Shown: positions 1 to 8,368 of the stretch, in pieces
Position numbering within the stretch: position 1 is the first letter of the stretch
How the letters are laid out: each line of letters starts with the position of its first letter
NCBI GenBank assembly: GCA_964532485.1
Contig: CAZHKE010000007.1
Span: 25,943-89,942, forward strand
DNA: 64,000 nucleotides
Source of the DNA: DATBSK01 sp964532485
GTDB lineage: Bacteria; Actinomycetota; Acidimicrobiia; IMCC26256; PALSA-555
Reading direction: 5' to 3'
Position numbers and translations under genes: made by a program
Notes under the pieces: generated by a model
Database searches by the model: none
What the model saw: only the letters and a program-made list of their open reading frames with translations
What the model was told of the DNA's origin: nothing

Positions 1-102
1 CGCCGCCTCGTCAGCGCGGCCCCTGCCGATCTGTCGTGATGTCACGAGAACCGCGCGCGAAGCGCTTGTGCTCCGTGACGTGACGACCCCAGAATTCCTC
101 GT

Positions 103-780
103 ATGACGACGGGTCCGTGGGACCCCGACGACCCGGTCCCCGAGGACGAGTGGCTGCGCCCGGCGCGCCGCGACCCCGCGCCGCCGCCCCCCGGACCGGG
201 CCCGGCGCCGCGCTTCGGTGGTCCGCCCCGCCGTGACCCGACCGATCCGCGGGGTCAGGGCTACCCGCCGCCGCGTGATCCGACCGATCCGCGGGGTCAG
301 GGCTACCCGCCGCCGCGTGATCCGACCGACCCCAGGGGCCAGGGCTACCTGGCGCCTGATCCCACCGACCCCAGGGGCCAGGCCGGCGCGCGTCGACGCT
401 CGGGGCCCGGCCGCCCGGGCGGTGGCGGCACCGGGCTTCCTGTGCTGCCGACGCTGGTGATCGCCTCGGTCGTCGTCGTGCTGGCGTTCGTGCTCGGCCG
501 CGCGACGGGCGGGGGCGGCGACGAGGGCGACAACGCGGTGAAGGCCGCCGCCGTCGAGACGACGTCGACCACCCAAGAGGTCATCAAGCACACGGTGAAG
601 TCGGGCGAGAGCCTGCTCGGGATCGCGAGCCAGTACGGCGTGACGGCCGAGGCGCTCGCCGCCGCCAACGGCATCACCAACCAGAACCACGTGTTCGTGG
701 GTCAGGTGCTCACGATCCCGCCGTCGAGCATCGAGCCGCTCACCACGACCACCGCGACGCCCACCCCGTCGGGCGGCTGA
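103..780 (+). CDS. Membrane-anchored LysM domain protein with proline-rich repeats
   Basis: A 225-residue protein of three parts. Residues 1-110 are a proline/glycine/arginine-rich, probably disordered cytoplasmic region holding about 3.5 copies of a 14-residue repeat (RDPTDPRGQGYPPP). Residues about 112-133 are one hydrophobic membrane segment. Residues about 162-206 form a LysM domain starting HTVKSGESLLGIA and closing with GQVLTIP, followed by a Thr/Pro/Ser tail. LysM domains bind N-acetylglucosamine-containing glycans, so an external, peptidoglycan-facing role is likely. No catalytic domain is visible. The ATG at 103 is the only good start in frame. It stands alone, convergent with the next gene. 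Confidence 0.75.
   Translation: MTTGPWDPDDPVPEDEWLRPARRDPAPPPPGPGPAPRFGGPPRRDPTDPRGQGYPPPRDPTDPRGQGYPPPRDPTDPRGQGYLAPDPTDPRGQAGARRRSGPGRPGGGGTGLPVLPTLVIASVVVVLAFVLGRATGGGGDEGDNAVKAAAVETTSTTQEVIKHTVKSGESLLGIASQYGVTAEALAAANGITNQNHVFVGQVLTIPPSSIEPLTTTTATPTPSGG
232..384 (+). repeat. In-frame 42-bp tandem repeat inside the LysM gene
   Basis: Units begin at 232, 274, 316 and 355. The first two have a 42-bp period and the third is 39 bp. Each encodes R/P-DPTDPRGQ followed by GYPPP or a variant. The first units are nearly identical at nucleotide level and the later ones use different synonymous codons, so the array is partly diverged. Confidence 0.8.
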
Positions 781-786
781 CGCGCG

Positions 787-2211
787 CTACCCGCGCGTCG
801 TGGTCGTCGTCGTCGGAGGAGGCTCGAGCTGGGCCTCGTGGCCCGCGAAGCCGGGGAAGTCGCTCGGGTACCGGTCGACCTGGAAGAACCAGTTCTGGTC
901 GATCTTGATGCCGGCACCGGTGCGGCGCGGGCTGTTCGGGCGGAGGGCGAAGTACGGGTTCTCGTAGTCCCAGACGATCTTGCCCTTGGGCGTCACCTCG
1001 ATGACGTGCCCGTGCGGTCCGTAGCCGATGAGCGTGTTGCCGTTCGGGAGGCGCTGGGCGCTCGAGACGATCGCGCCGAACTCGGCGTCCTTCTCGTTCT
1101 TCAACGGGTAGACGCGCTCGATCGTGGCCGAGTACCCACCCTTGGGATCGAGCACGTAGTCACCGTTGGCGTCGAGCTCGGGGACGATCTCGTCGACCGA
1201 GCTGAACCCCCGGGTCTTCGGTGCGCCGTTGTTGAACGCCAGGAGGTTGCCCTCGCCCTCGAGGCCCGGGTCGATCCACTCCACGTCGTGTTGGAAGTAG
1301 AGCCCGCGATCGCCCTTCTCGTCGCCGTAGGCGACCGGGTTGCCGTACCGGAACTTGAGGTCGCCGGCCTCACCCGCGGCCTCCTCGGTCGTGGTGTCGT
1401 GGTCGATGACCCAGAACTCGCTGAACGACCGCGAGCTGAGCGCGATCTCGTCGCGCTCGGCGTTGTAGTTGATGGCGTTGAGGTGGTTCCAGTCCGCAGC
1501 CGCCTGGTCACCGTTGAGCACGTAGTTGATGTCGATGCGGTCAGGATGCTCCGAGACGTCCTCGACGTAGTTGGGCTTGTCGGGGTCGCGGTCCTGCACC
1601 ATGTGGTCCCACACGTGCCACTCCCAGACGACCTCGTCGGTGTTCGGGTTGTACTCGACGACCTTGTCGGGCCACAGCTCACCGTCGGGCGTTCCGGCGC
1701 TCTCCGGATACTTCAAGAGCTCCGGGTCGCGCCCGGCGGCGAGGGCCTCGTCCTCGGTCTTGAGCTCCCACACGAGGGCCAGCACGTTCCCGTTGGGCAG
1801 CACCTCGATCTCGTGGTGCTGCATCTGGGTGTCGTCGGCGATGTCCTTCTGCCAGAGGGTGGCGCCGTCCCACGACAGCGCCTCGATCCGCCCGCCCGCG
1901 CCCGCACCGCGCATGAACGTGCCCGGGGCCTCCAGGTTGCCCGCCCGAACCAGCGTCCCGTCCTCGAGCAGCAGCTGCGAGAGCCCGGGTCGGGTGCTCG
2001 TCCGCCACTGCTTGGCGACCCGGCCGTCCATGTCGACGAGGTAGGTGTACTGCTGCTCGAACGGCGCGATGAGCGTGTAGCCCTGCTGCGCGGCCTCGTC
2101 GTCGACCGCGACGCCCGGGTCATCCGGCCCGATCTCTTGGCCTGCGGCCACGCCGCCGACCAGGCACGCCGCGATCACCGCGACGCCAAGCGCGACCGCA
2201 CTTCGCTGCAT
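787..2211 (-). CDS. Arylsulfotransferase (ASST) family secreted protein
   Basis: A 474-residue protein with a signal peptide (residues 1 to about 24, hydrophobic core from ALGVAVIAACLVGG, cleavage near AAG-Q). The body carries beta-propeller motifs of the arylsulfotransferase family: QHHEIEVLPNGNVL (131-144), WNHLNAINY (241-249), QHDVEWI (307-313) and NLLAFNNG (322-329). Family members move sulfate between phenolic compounds in the periplasm or outside the cell, but many actinobacterial homologues have no tested activity, so the substrate is unknown. The start is the ATG at 2211, which directly precedes the signal peptide; longer in-frame extensions upstream look non-coding. The C-terminus ends in a threonine run. 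Confidence 0.75.
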   Translation of the reverse strand: MQRSAVALGVAVIAACLVGGVAAGQEIGPDDPGVAVDDEAAQQGYTLIAPFEQQYTYLVDMDGRVAKQWRTSTRPGLSQLLLEDGTLVRAGNLEAPGTFMRGAGAGGRIEALSWDGATLWQKDIADDTQMQHHEIEVLPNGNVLALVWELKTEDEALAAGRDPELLKYPESAGTPDGELWPDKVVEYNPNTDEVVWEWHVWDHMVQDRDPDKPNYVEDVSEHPDRIDINYVLNGDQAAADWNHLNAINYNAERDEIALSSRSFSEFWVIDHDTTTEEAAGEAGDLKFRYGNPVAYGDEKGDRGLYFQHDVEWIDPGLEGEGNLLAFNNGAPKTRGFSSVDEIVPELDANGDYVLDPKGGYSATIERVYPLKNEKDAEFGAIVSSAQRLPNGNTLIGYGPHGHVIEVTPKGKIVWDYENPYFALRPNSPRRTGAGIKIDQNWFFQVDRYPSDFPGFAGHEAQLEPPPTTTTTTRG

Positions 2212-2420
2212 CACCGACCCCCTCGGGTGTCGCCCGCCCCGCGGGCACGTCGGGCGGCAGCATGCCACACGCGGCGTTGTGCGCCACGTCGCGGACGTTG
2301 CGAACGCGTGACGCTCGGTGACGCCTGACGGATCGTCAGGTCCGCGGTAGCGTCGCACCGCGTCGGGTCGACCGCGAACGGTCGGCGGCGGACGGTCGGC
2401 TGCGAGAACAGGAGACGGCA

Positions 2421-3881
2421 GTGGCGAACGACACGCACGTGCGCGACACGCTCTTCATCGGTGGCGAGTGGGTGAAGCCCGAGAGCAAGGCGGTCATCGA
2501 GGTCGTCTCGCCGCACCACGAGGAGGTCATCGGCACCGTCCCCGACGCCTCGCCCGCCGACATCGACGCCGCGGTCGCGGCGGCGCGCCGGGCGTTCGAC
2601 GAGGGGCCGTGGCCGCGGATGACGCCGGCCGAGCGGGCCGAGGGCATCAAGCGCCTGTCGGGCGCGCTCCAGTCGCGTGCCCAGGACATCGCCGATCTGA
2701 TCTCGGCCCAGAACGGCTCGCCCAAGCAGTGGTCGGTCATGGGCCAGGTCTTCTCGGCGACGATGGTGCTCGACACCTACTCCGGGCTGACGTCGACCTA
2801 CCGGTGGGAGGACGACCGCACCGGCGCGCTCGGCTCGCCGGTGAAGGTGCGGCGCGCGCCCGTCGGGGTCGCGGCCGGGATCATCCCCTGGAACGTGCCG
2901 CTGTTCATCGCCGCGCTGAAGCTCGGCCCGGCGATGGCGGCCGGCTGCCCGATCGTGATCAAGGCCGCGCCCGAGACCCCGCTCGACGCGTACCTGCTGG
3001 CCGAGGCGGTCATCGAGGCCGACCTCCCGCCCGGTGTGATCAACATCCTGGCCGCCGGCCGCGAGAACAGCGAGCACATCCTGCGCCACCCCGGCGTCGA
3101 CAAGATCAGCTTCACCGGGTCGACGGCCGTCGGCCGGCACATCGGTGAGGTGGCGGGCAGCCAGCTCAAGCGCCTGACGCTCGAGCTCGGCGGCAAGTCG
3201 GCGGCCATCGTGCTCGACGACTGGAAGATCGACGACGACGCGCTCGGTCAGCTCGTGCAGTCGGGTCTGATGAACAACGGCCAGGTGTGCGGCGCGCAGA
3301 GCCGCATCCTCGTGAGCAAGAAGCGTCACGACGAGGTGGTGGAGGCACTGGCCGCCGCGGTCGGCGCGATGACCGTCGGCGACCCGCTCGACGACGCCAC
3401 CGAAATCGGTCCGCTCGTCGCCGAGCGTCAGCGCGACCGCGTGCAGGGCTTCCTCGACGCCGGCACGAGCGCAGGAGCGCGCGCCGTGGTGGGCGGCGGA
3501 ACCCCCGTTCACCTCGAGAAGGGCTGGTACATCGAGCCGACCGTCTTCGCCGACGTGACGAACGACATGGAGATCGCGCGCGAGGAGATCTTCGGTCCGG
3601 TGCTGTCGGTCATCACCTACGACGACGAGGCCGACGCGGTGAGGACCGCCAACGACTCCGACTACGGGCTCTGCGGGTCGGTGTGGACCGCCGACCCCGA
3701 GCACGGCGCGGCGGTCGCCGCCCAGGTGCGCACGGGCGTCGTGGCGATCAACTCGTCGATGATCCTCGACTTCAACGCGCCGTTCGGTGGGTTCAAGCAG
3801 TCGGGGTTGGGACGCGAGCTCGGCCCCGAAGGCATCGACCCGTACACCGAGTACCAGACGATCATCCTGCCGGCCGGGTGA
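2421..3881 (+). CDS. NAD(P)-dependent aldehyde dehydrogenase
   Basis: A 486-residue member of the aldehyde dehydrogenase superfamily, which oxidises aldehydes to carboxylates in the cytoplasm. Visible signatures are IPWN at 155-158, FTGST at 231-235 (cofactor loop), ELGGKS at 255-260 with the general-base Glu255, and the nucleophile Cys290 in NNGQVC. EEIFGPV and FGGFKQSG near the C-terminus are also present, and length is normal for the family. The GTG at 2421 follows a GGAGA ribosome site at 2411-2415. Substrate cannot be told from sequence. The gene ends 21 bp before a dispersed palindrome. Confidence 0.9.
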   Translation: MANDTHVRDTLFIGGEWVKPESKAVIEVVSPHHEEVIGTVPDASPADIDAAVAAARRAFDEGPWPRMTPAERAEGIKRLSGALQSRAQDIADLISAQNGSPKQWSVMGQVFSATMVLDTYSGLTSTYRWEDDRTGALGSPVKVRRAPVGVAAGIIPWNVPLFIAALKLGPAMAAGCPIVIKAAPETPLDAYLLAEAVIEADLPPGVINILAAGRENSEHILRHPGVDKISFTGSTAVGRHIGEVAGSQLKRLTLELGGKSAAIVLDDWKIDDDALGQLVQSGLMNNGQVCGAQSRILVSKKRHDEVVEALAAAVGAMTVGDPLDDATEIGPLVAERQRDRVQGFLDAGTSAGARAVVGGGTPVHLEKGWYIEPTVFADVTNDMEIAREEIFGPVLSVITYDDEADAVRTANDSDYGLCGSVWTADPEHGAAVAAQVRTGVVAINSSMILDFNAPFGGFKQSGLGRELGPEGIDPYTEYQTIILPAG

Positions 3882-3902
3882 CGGCCACCCGGCCCCTACC
3901 TC

Positions 3903-3945
3903 GATGCGTATCTGGAGGCCGCTATGCGGCCTCCAGATACGCATC
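3903..3945. repeat. Dispersed palindrome family A, solo copy 1
   Basis: A perfect inverted repeat with 20-bp arms: GATGCGTATCTGGAGGCCGC at 3903-3922, loop TAT at 3923-3925, and the exact reverse complement at 3926-3945. The same element recurs at 9746, 49141 and 50126. In the other copies the arms extend one base further (T...A); here the outer T is C. It lies between the aldehyde dehydrogenase and luciferase-like genes, both on the plus strand. No T-run follows. Confidence 0.9.
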
Positions 3946-3975
3946 AAGAGTGGGTCTGGAGGTGGGTGACGCCCG

Positions 3976-4950
3976 ATGGTGATGTCGATCGCTCGTTTCA
4001 ACTGCGTGCAGCCCGGCATCGATCCCGGCGAGATGGCGACGCGGTACCAGGCGTTCGTCGACATGGCCGAGTACGTCGACCGGCACGGCTTCGCCATGAT
4101 CTCGCTCGAGGAGCACCACGGGGCCGACGACGGGTGGAGCCCGTCGCCGCTCGTGATGGCCGGGCTCGTGTTCGGCCGCTGCCCCACCATCGGTGTCTCC
4201 CTGTCCGCGCTGCTCGTGCCGCTGCACGACCCGATACGGATCGCGGAGGACCTCGCGGTGCTCGACCTCGCCAGCGGCGGGCGCATGACCACGATCGCCG
4301 GCATCGGCTACCGGCCCGAGGAGTACGCCGCCCACGGCAAGGACTGGAAGGGCCGCGGCGCGCTGATGGACGAGTGCATCGACACGATCCTCAAGGCCTG
4401 GACCGGTGAGCCGTTCGAGCACCGCGGCACGACCGTTCGCGTGACGCCCGTGCCGGTGACGAAGCCACACCCGATGCTGCTCATCGGCGGCACGAGCAAG
4501 GTCGCGGCCCGCCGAGCCGCGCGCTTCGGGCTTCCGATGTTCCCCGCCGCGCACCTGCCCGAGCTCGAGGCGTACTACTACGAGCAGTGCGAGGAGCACG
4601 GCACGCAGGGCTTCTGCATGATGCCGGGCGCCGACACCGTGATGACGCACGTGGCGGAGGACCCCGACAGAGCATGGGCGGAGCTGGGGCAGCACTTCTT
4701 CCACGAGGCGTCGACGTACAGCTCGTGGCAGACCCCCGATGTCAAGTCGGCGGTGCACTCGCACGCGACGAGCGTCGACGAGCTGCGCGAGGAGGGCATC
4801 TACCAGGTGCTCACACCCGACGAGTGTGCGCAGCGTGCCAACGAGACCGGCGCGGTGAACCTCCACCCGCTCGTGGGCGGCATGCCGATCGATGCCGGCT
4901 GGGAGAGCGTCCGCCTGTACTGCGAGCAGGTGCTGCCGAAGGCGTCGTAG
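3976..4950 (+). CDS. LLM-class flavin-dependent oxidoreductase
   Basis: A 324-residue luciferase-like monooxygenase/F420-dependent oxidoreductase of TIM-barrel type. Family features are the N-terminal strand with SLEEHHGADDGW near residues 44-55, the central ASGGRMTTIAGIGYRPEEY stretch, and the PMLLIGGTSKVAARRAARFG segment. Such enzymes use FMN or F420; which one, and the substrate, cannot be decided here. ATGs at 3976 and 3982 both fit; GGAGG at 3958-3962 is a plausible ribosome site. It lies just downstream of a dispersed palindrome and upstream of xseA. Confidence 0.85.
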   Translation: MVMSIARFNCVQPGIDPGEMATRYQAFVDMAEYVDRHGFAMISLEEHHGADDGWSPSPLVMAGLVFGRCPTIGVSLSALLVPLHDPIRIAEDLAVLDLASGGRMTTIAGIGYRPEEYAAHGKDWKGRGALMDECIDTILKAWTGEPFEHRGTTVRVTPVPVTKPHPMLLIGGTSKVAARRAARFGLPMFPAAHLPELEAYYYEQCEEHGTQGFCMMPGADTVMTHVAEDPDRAWAELGQHFFHEASTYSSWQTPDVKSAVHSHATSVDELREEGIYQVLTPDECAQRANETGAVNLHPLVGGMPIDAGWESVRLYCEQVLPKAS

Positions 4951-4972
4951 CCGGGCGCGAGACTGCATCGTC

Positions 4973-6343
4973 ATGACGCTGCCGTTCGACGAGACGTCGG
5001 CCCCGCCCGACCACCGGCCAGCCGACGACGATGCAGCCGACGGACCGGAGCCGACGTACAGCGTCGCCGAGCTCGACGGCGCCATCGCCGAGGCGATCGT
5101 CGACGCGCTGCCCCGGCAGGTCTGGGTGCGGGGCGAGGTGGCGCAGCTGCGGGTCTCCGGGAACGGCCACGCCTACTTCGACCTGTGCGAGAAGGACGCC
5201 CGGCGCGATCACGTGCGGGCGAAGCTCTCGGTCGCGCTGTTCCGCAACGACCGCGCGGCCGTGAACCGGACCTTGCGTGACGCGGGGGTGAAGCTCGAGG
5301 AGGGCGTCGAGGTCAGGGTGCGGGGCCGAGTCGACTTCTACCCGCCGTCGGGGCGCGTGCAGCTGATCATGAGCGCCGCCGACCCCGTGTTCACGGTCGG
5401 GAAGCTCGCCGCCGAGCGGGCGCGAGTGCTCGGGGTGCTCGCCGCCGAGGGGCTGCTCGAGCGCCAGCGCGCGCTCGTGCTGCCCCGCGTCCCGTTGCGG
5501 GTGGGTCTCGTCACGAGTCGCGACAGCGCGGCGTACCACGACTTCGTGCACGAGCTCGACGCGAGTGGCCATGCGTTCCGCGTGCTCCCCGTCGACGTGC
5601 GCGTGCAGGGACAGGGTGCCGACCGTCGCATCATGTACGGGCTGCGTCGGCTCGCCGTCGCCGACCTCGATGTCATCGTGATCGCTCGGGGCGGCGGCGC
5701 GCGCAGCGATCTCGCCGCGTTCGACTCCGAGCGTCTGGCGAGGCTCGTCGCCGAGCTCTCGGTCCCGGTGATCGTCGGCGTCGGGCACGAGATCGACCGC
5801 ACCGTCGCCGACGAGGTCGCGCACCTCTCCGTGAAGACACCCACCGCCGCCGCGGTGCTCCTCGTGGAGACCGTCGACGACTACTGCGATCAGCTCGCTC
5901 GGATCGCGCACCGAGTGTCGATCAGGGCGCGGAGCGCGTGCACGCTTGCCGCTCGTGACACGGCCGATCTCGGCCGGCGCCTCGCTCGCGCCGCGCCGGT
6001 CGCGTTGGGCCGCGAGCGACGCGTCCTCGACGCGCATCGCCGGGCGATCAGCGAGCGCGCGCGCCGCGGAGTGCGAGACGCACGGACCCGTGTGCGCACG
6101 CATCAGGCCACGCTCGCCGCCGGTGCTCGACGTACGACGCGCGAAGCCACTTCGCGCCACGATCTCGCCGCGGCGAGGCTCCGTCTGCTCGATCCCAGAC
6201 GCGTGCTCGAGCGCGGGTACACGATCACCCGCACCGACGACGGCCGGCTGGTGCGTGCCGCACGCGACGTCGACCGCGGCACCGGGCTCGTGACGGAGAC
6301 GGCCGATGGTGCCGTGCGCAGCACGGTGATCGAGCGCCCGTGA
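4973..6343 (+). CDS. xseA: Exodeoxyribonuclease VII large subunit
   Basis: A 456-residue large subunit of exonuclease VII, which degrades single-stranded DNA from both ends. The N-terminal OB-fold (about residues 28-125) has YSVAELDGAI and GNGHAYFDLCEKD. The catalytic core has GLVTSRDSAAYHDF, the glycine-rich ARGGGARSDLAAFD and VGVGHEIDRTVADEVA. A helical Arg/Ala-rich C-terminal part follows, as in the family. The start is the ATG at 4973, 23 bp after the preceding gene; the frame stays open upstream but that part is not family-like. It overlaps xseB, so the two subunits are co-translated. Confidence 0.93.
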   Translation: MTLPFDETSAPPDHRPADDDAADGPEPTYSVAELDGAIAEAIVDALPRQVWVRGEVAQLRVSGNGHAYFDLCEKDARRDHVRAKLSVALFRNDRAAVNRTLRDAGVKLEEGVEVRVRGRVDFYPPSGRVQLIMSAADPVFTVGKLAAERARVLGVLAAEGLLERQRALVLPRVPLRVGLVTSRDSAAYHDFVHELDASGHAFRVLPVDVRVQGQGADRRIMYGLRRLAVADLDVIVIARGGGARSDLAAFDSERLARLVAELSVPVIVGVGHEIDRTVADEVAHLSVKTPTAAAVLLVETVDDYCDQLARIAHRVSIRARSACTLAARDTADLGRRLARAAPVALGRERRVLDAHRRAISERARRGVRDARTRVRTHQATLAAGARRTTREATSRHDLAAARLRLLDPRRVLERGYTITRTDDGRLVRAARDVDRGTGLVTETADGAVRSTVIERP

Positions 6344-6609
6344 GCCCGGCCGAGCGCGAGCAGCCCCCGGGTGCGGCCGTCGGCTACGGCGAGGCGATGA
6401 CCGAGCTCGAGACGATCCTCGACGAGCTCGAGAGCGACCAGCTCGACGTCGACGTGCTGGCAGAGCGGGTCCGGCGGGCCAGCGAGCTGCTCACGCTGTG
6501 TCGCGACCGCATCTCCCGGGCGCAGTCCGACGTCGACCAGATCGTGGCCGATCTCGACGACTTCGAGGTCGAGGCACCCGAAGACCCGGACGACGACGAC
6601 GCCTTCTGA
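6340..6609 (+). CDS. xseB: Exodeoxyribonuclease VII small subunit
   Basis: An 89-residue small subunit of exonuclease VII. GYGEAMTELETILDELES and ELLTLCRDRISRAQSDVD are the typical helical hairpin signatures, and the acidic tail is common. It starts with GTG at 6340, overlapping the xseA stop by four bases (GTGA), which indicates translational coupling and fixes the start. Confidence 0.92.
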   Translation: MSPAEREQPPGAAVGYGEAMTELETILDELESDQLDVDVLAERVRRASELLTLCRDRISRAQSDVDQIVADLDDFEVEAPEDPDDDDAF

Positions 6610-6724
6610 GCACTGGTCCCGGTCGGGTCGGCTCCGGTCGGCCTGACCCTGCACCGGCCCAATTCGCGCTCTCCGCGCGAAGCAGCCCTCAAGGATTGCG
6701 GCCGGGCCTCCGACACTCGGGGGG

Positions 6725-7537
6725 ATGGGAGGACGAGACCGGAGCGGGCGCTGGCCACTGTGCCTTGCCGCACTTGGTCTGACGGCCATCGGGGCCGGCA
6801 TCCTGGCCCCGACCGCCGCCGGCGCCTCGGGCACCGGGGCGACCACGCAGCGTGAGCGCCCGGTCGCGACCCGGCTCCTGGCGGCCCGGACCGTGGAGCC
6901 GCGGCCGAGCGATCTGCACGCCACCGTGGCGCTCCAGCGCATCGTGGCCCCGGTCGACGGGGGCGACCTGGCGGTCTACCCCGCGCCCGGAGCCGCCGAG
7001 CCGAGCCAGGCGCTGCCGGCGATCAACGAGCTCGACCAGCCGCTGGTCCTGCTGACGACCGCGTCGGTCGGCGACTGGTACCAGGTGCTGCTCCCGACCC
7101 GGCCCAACGGCTCGACCGCCTGGGTGCCGGCGATCGCCGTCACCGTGACCGTCCCCGCCTACCGGGCCGAGCTGAGCCTGGGGGCGCACGAGCTCCGCAT
7201 CGTGTCGATCGCCGACGGCTCCGTCGTCCTCACGAGCCCGATCGGGATCGGTGCCCCGGCGTCGCCGACGCCGACGGGCCTCTTCTTCGTGCGCGACCAC
7301 TTCCCCACGTCGGGTGCGGGGCACCCGTACGGGCCGTTCGCCTTCGGGCTGTCGGGCCACTCCGACGTGCACATGCAGTTCGGGACCGGTGACGGACGCA
7401 TCGCGATCCACGGGACGAACCAGCCGTCGAGCGTCGGGGCCTCGGTCTCCAACGGATGCCCCCACGTGGCGAACGACGTCGTCCTCGCGCTGATCCCCTA
7501 CCTGCCTCGCGGCGCGCCGGTCGTCATCAACCCCTAG
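6725..7537 (+). CDS. Secreted L,D-transpeptidase (YkuD family)
   Basis: A 270-residue exported protein with an N-terminal signal peptide (hydrophobic core LCLAALGLTAIGAGILA, cleavage near AGA-S). The C-terminal YkuD domain (about residues 145-270) has the catalytic motif with His229 in AIHGTNQ and nucleophile Cys245 in SNGCPH. L,D-transpeptidases make 3-3 peptidoglycan cross-links or attach proteins to the wall. The region from about 60 to 140 may be an SH3-like wall-binding module. ATG at 6725; a GGGGG tract just upstream may serve as ribosome site. Monocistronic. Confidence 0.85.
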   Translation: MGGRDRSGRWPLCLAALGLTAIGAGILAPTAAGASGTGATTQRERPVATRLLAARTVEPRPSDLHATVALQRIVAPVDGGDLAVYPAPGAAEPSQALPAINELDQPLVLLTTASVGDWYQVLLPTRPNGSTAWVPAIAVTVTVPAYRAELSLGAHELRIVSIADGSVVLTSPIGIGAPASPTPTGLFFVRDHFPTSGAGHPYGPFAFGLSGHSDVHMQFGTGDGRIAIHGTNQPSSVGASVSNGCPHVANDVVLALIPYLPRGAPVVINP

Positions 7538-7571
7538 AGCTGCAAGCCCCGGCGACCCGCATCGAGAGACG

Positions 7572-8288
7572 TCACGACACCGCCGCGACGAGGGCATCCT
7601 CGAAGGGCCAGTTGCCGATGACGTGCGCGTTCCCCTCGACCTGCATGTCGTACAACCACCAGAAGTGGTAGATGCCGCACGTCACGATCGTCACCACGAT
7701 GCGCGCCGCGTAGCTCTGCTTGCCCTTCACGCGTGACGGGTCCGGCCGCGGCAGCGCGTGCCCGAGCCGCTCGTAGATCGTCGTGAGCTCGTCCTCGACG
7801 GCACCCTCGGCACGGTCGTGCGTGTCGAGGTCCTGGTCGATGAAGATGAAGCCGACGATGTAGGCGATGCTCGACGCGAACAGCGAGATGATGACCCAGA
7901 TCGCGGGATCGCGGAACTCGAACGTCTGCCGGCGCATCACCTCGAGGTTGTTCGCGTTCCGCTCGAATGCGGGCCGCAGCTCGTCGGCGAGCCCGCGCTC
8001 GTTCGCCTGCTCCCACGCGTACGCGTTGGCCGCCTCGAGCAGGTCGTGCCGGCGCCGCAGGTGGTCGCGGTCGCGCCGCATCAGCTCGTAGAAGAGGAAG
8101 AGGCCGAAGATGCCGCAGGTGATGATCGTCAGGAAGATGTTGAGCCCGGCCCCCTCGAACACGTAGTCGGACTCGGGGCGCTGCGACGCCGCCCACCGGA
8201 CCCGATCGGCCGGGCTGCTGGGCGCGCCGGACCAGCCGCCCGTCGGCGGTGGGAGTGGCGCGGCCGGCGGAGGCGGGTCCATCGTCAT
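7572..8288 (-). CDS. DUF4234-like integral membrane protein
   Basis: A 238-residue membrane protein. A Pro-rich N-terminus is followed by a hydrophobic segment (ECF-like GLNIFLTIITCGIFGLFLFY), a charged helical stretch, a second pair of hydrophobic segments (about 120-150), and a last segment IVVTIVTCGIYHFWWLYDM. The twice-used pattern TIxTCGIxxxxW is typical of DUF4234-type proteins. Function unknown. ATGs at 8288 and 8282 both fit as starts. Divergent from the kinase at 8369. Confidence 0.65.
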   Translation of the reverse strand: MTMDPPPPAAPLPPPTGGWSGAPSSPADRVRWAASQRPESDYVFEGAGLNIFLTIITCGIFGLFLFYELMRRDRDHLRRRHDLLEAANAYAWEQANERGLADELRPAFERNANNLEVMRRQTFEFRDPAIWVIISLFASSIAYIVGFIFIDQDLDTHDRAEGAVEDELTTIYERLGHALPRPDPSRVKGKQSYAARIVVTIVTCGIYHFWWLYDMQVEGNAHVIGNWPFEDALVAAVS

Positions 8289-8368
8289 TCGCGCGACCCT
8301 ACGTGGCCGTATCGTTGTGGTGTCGTGCTCGGCGGGGAGCCACGGCAGGAGGCGAGGGGGAGCGTCCG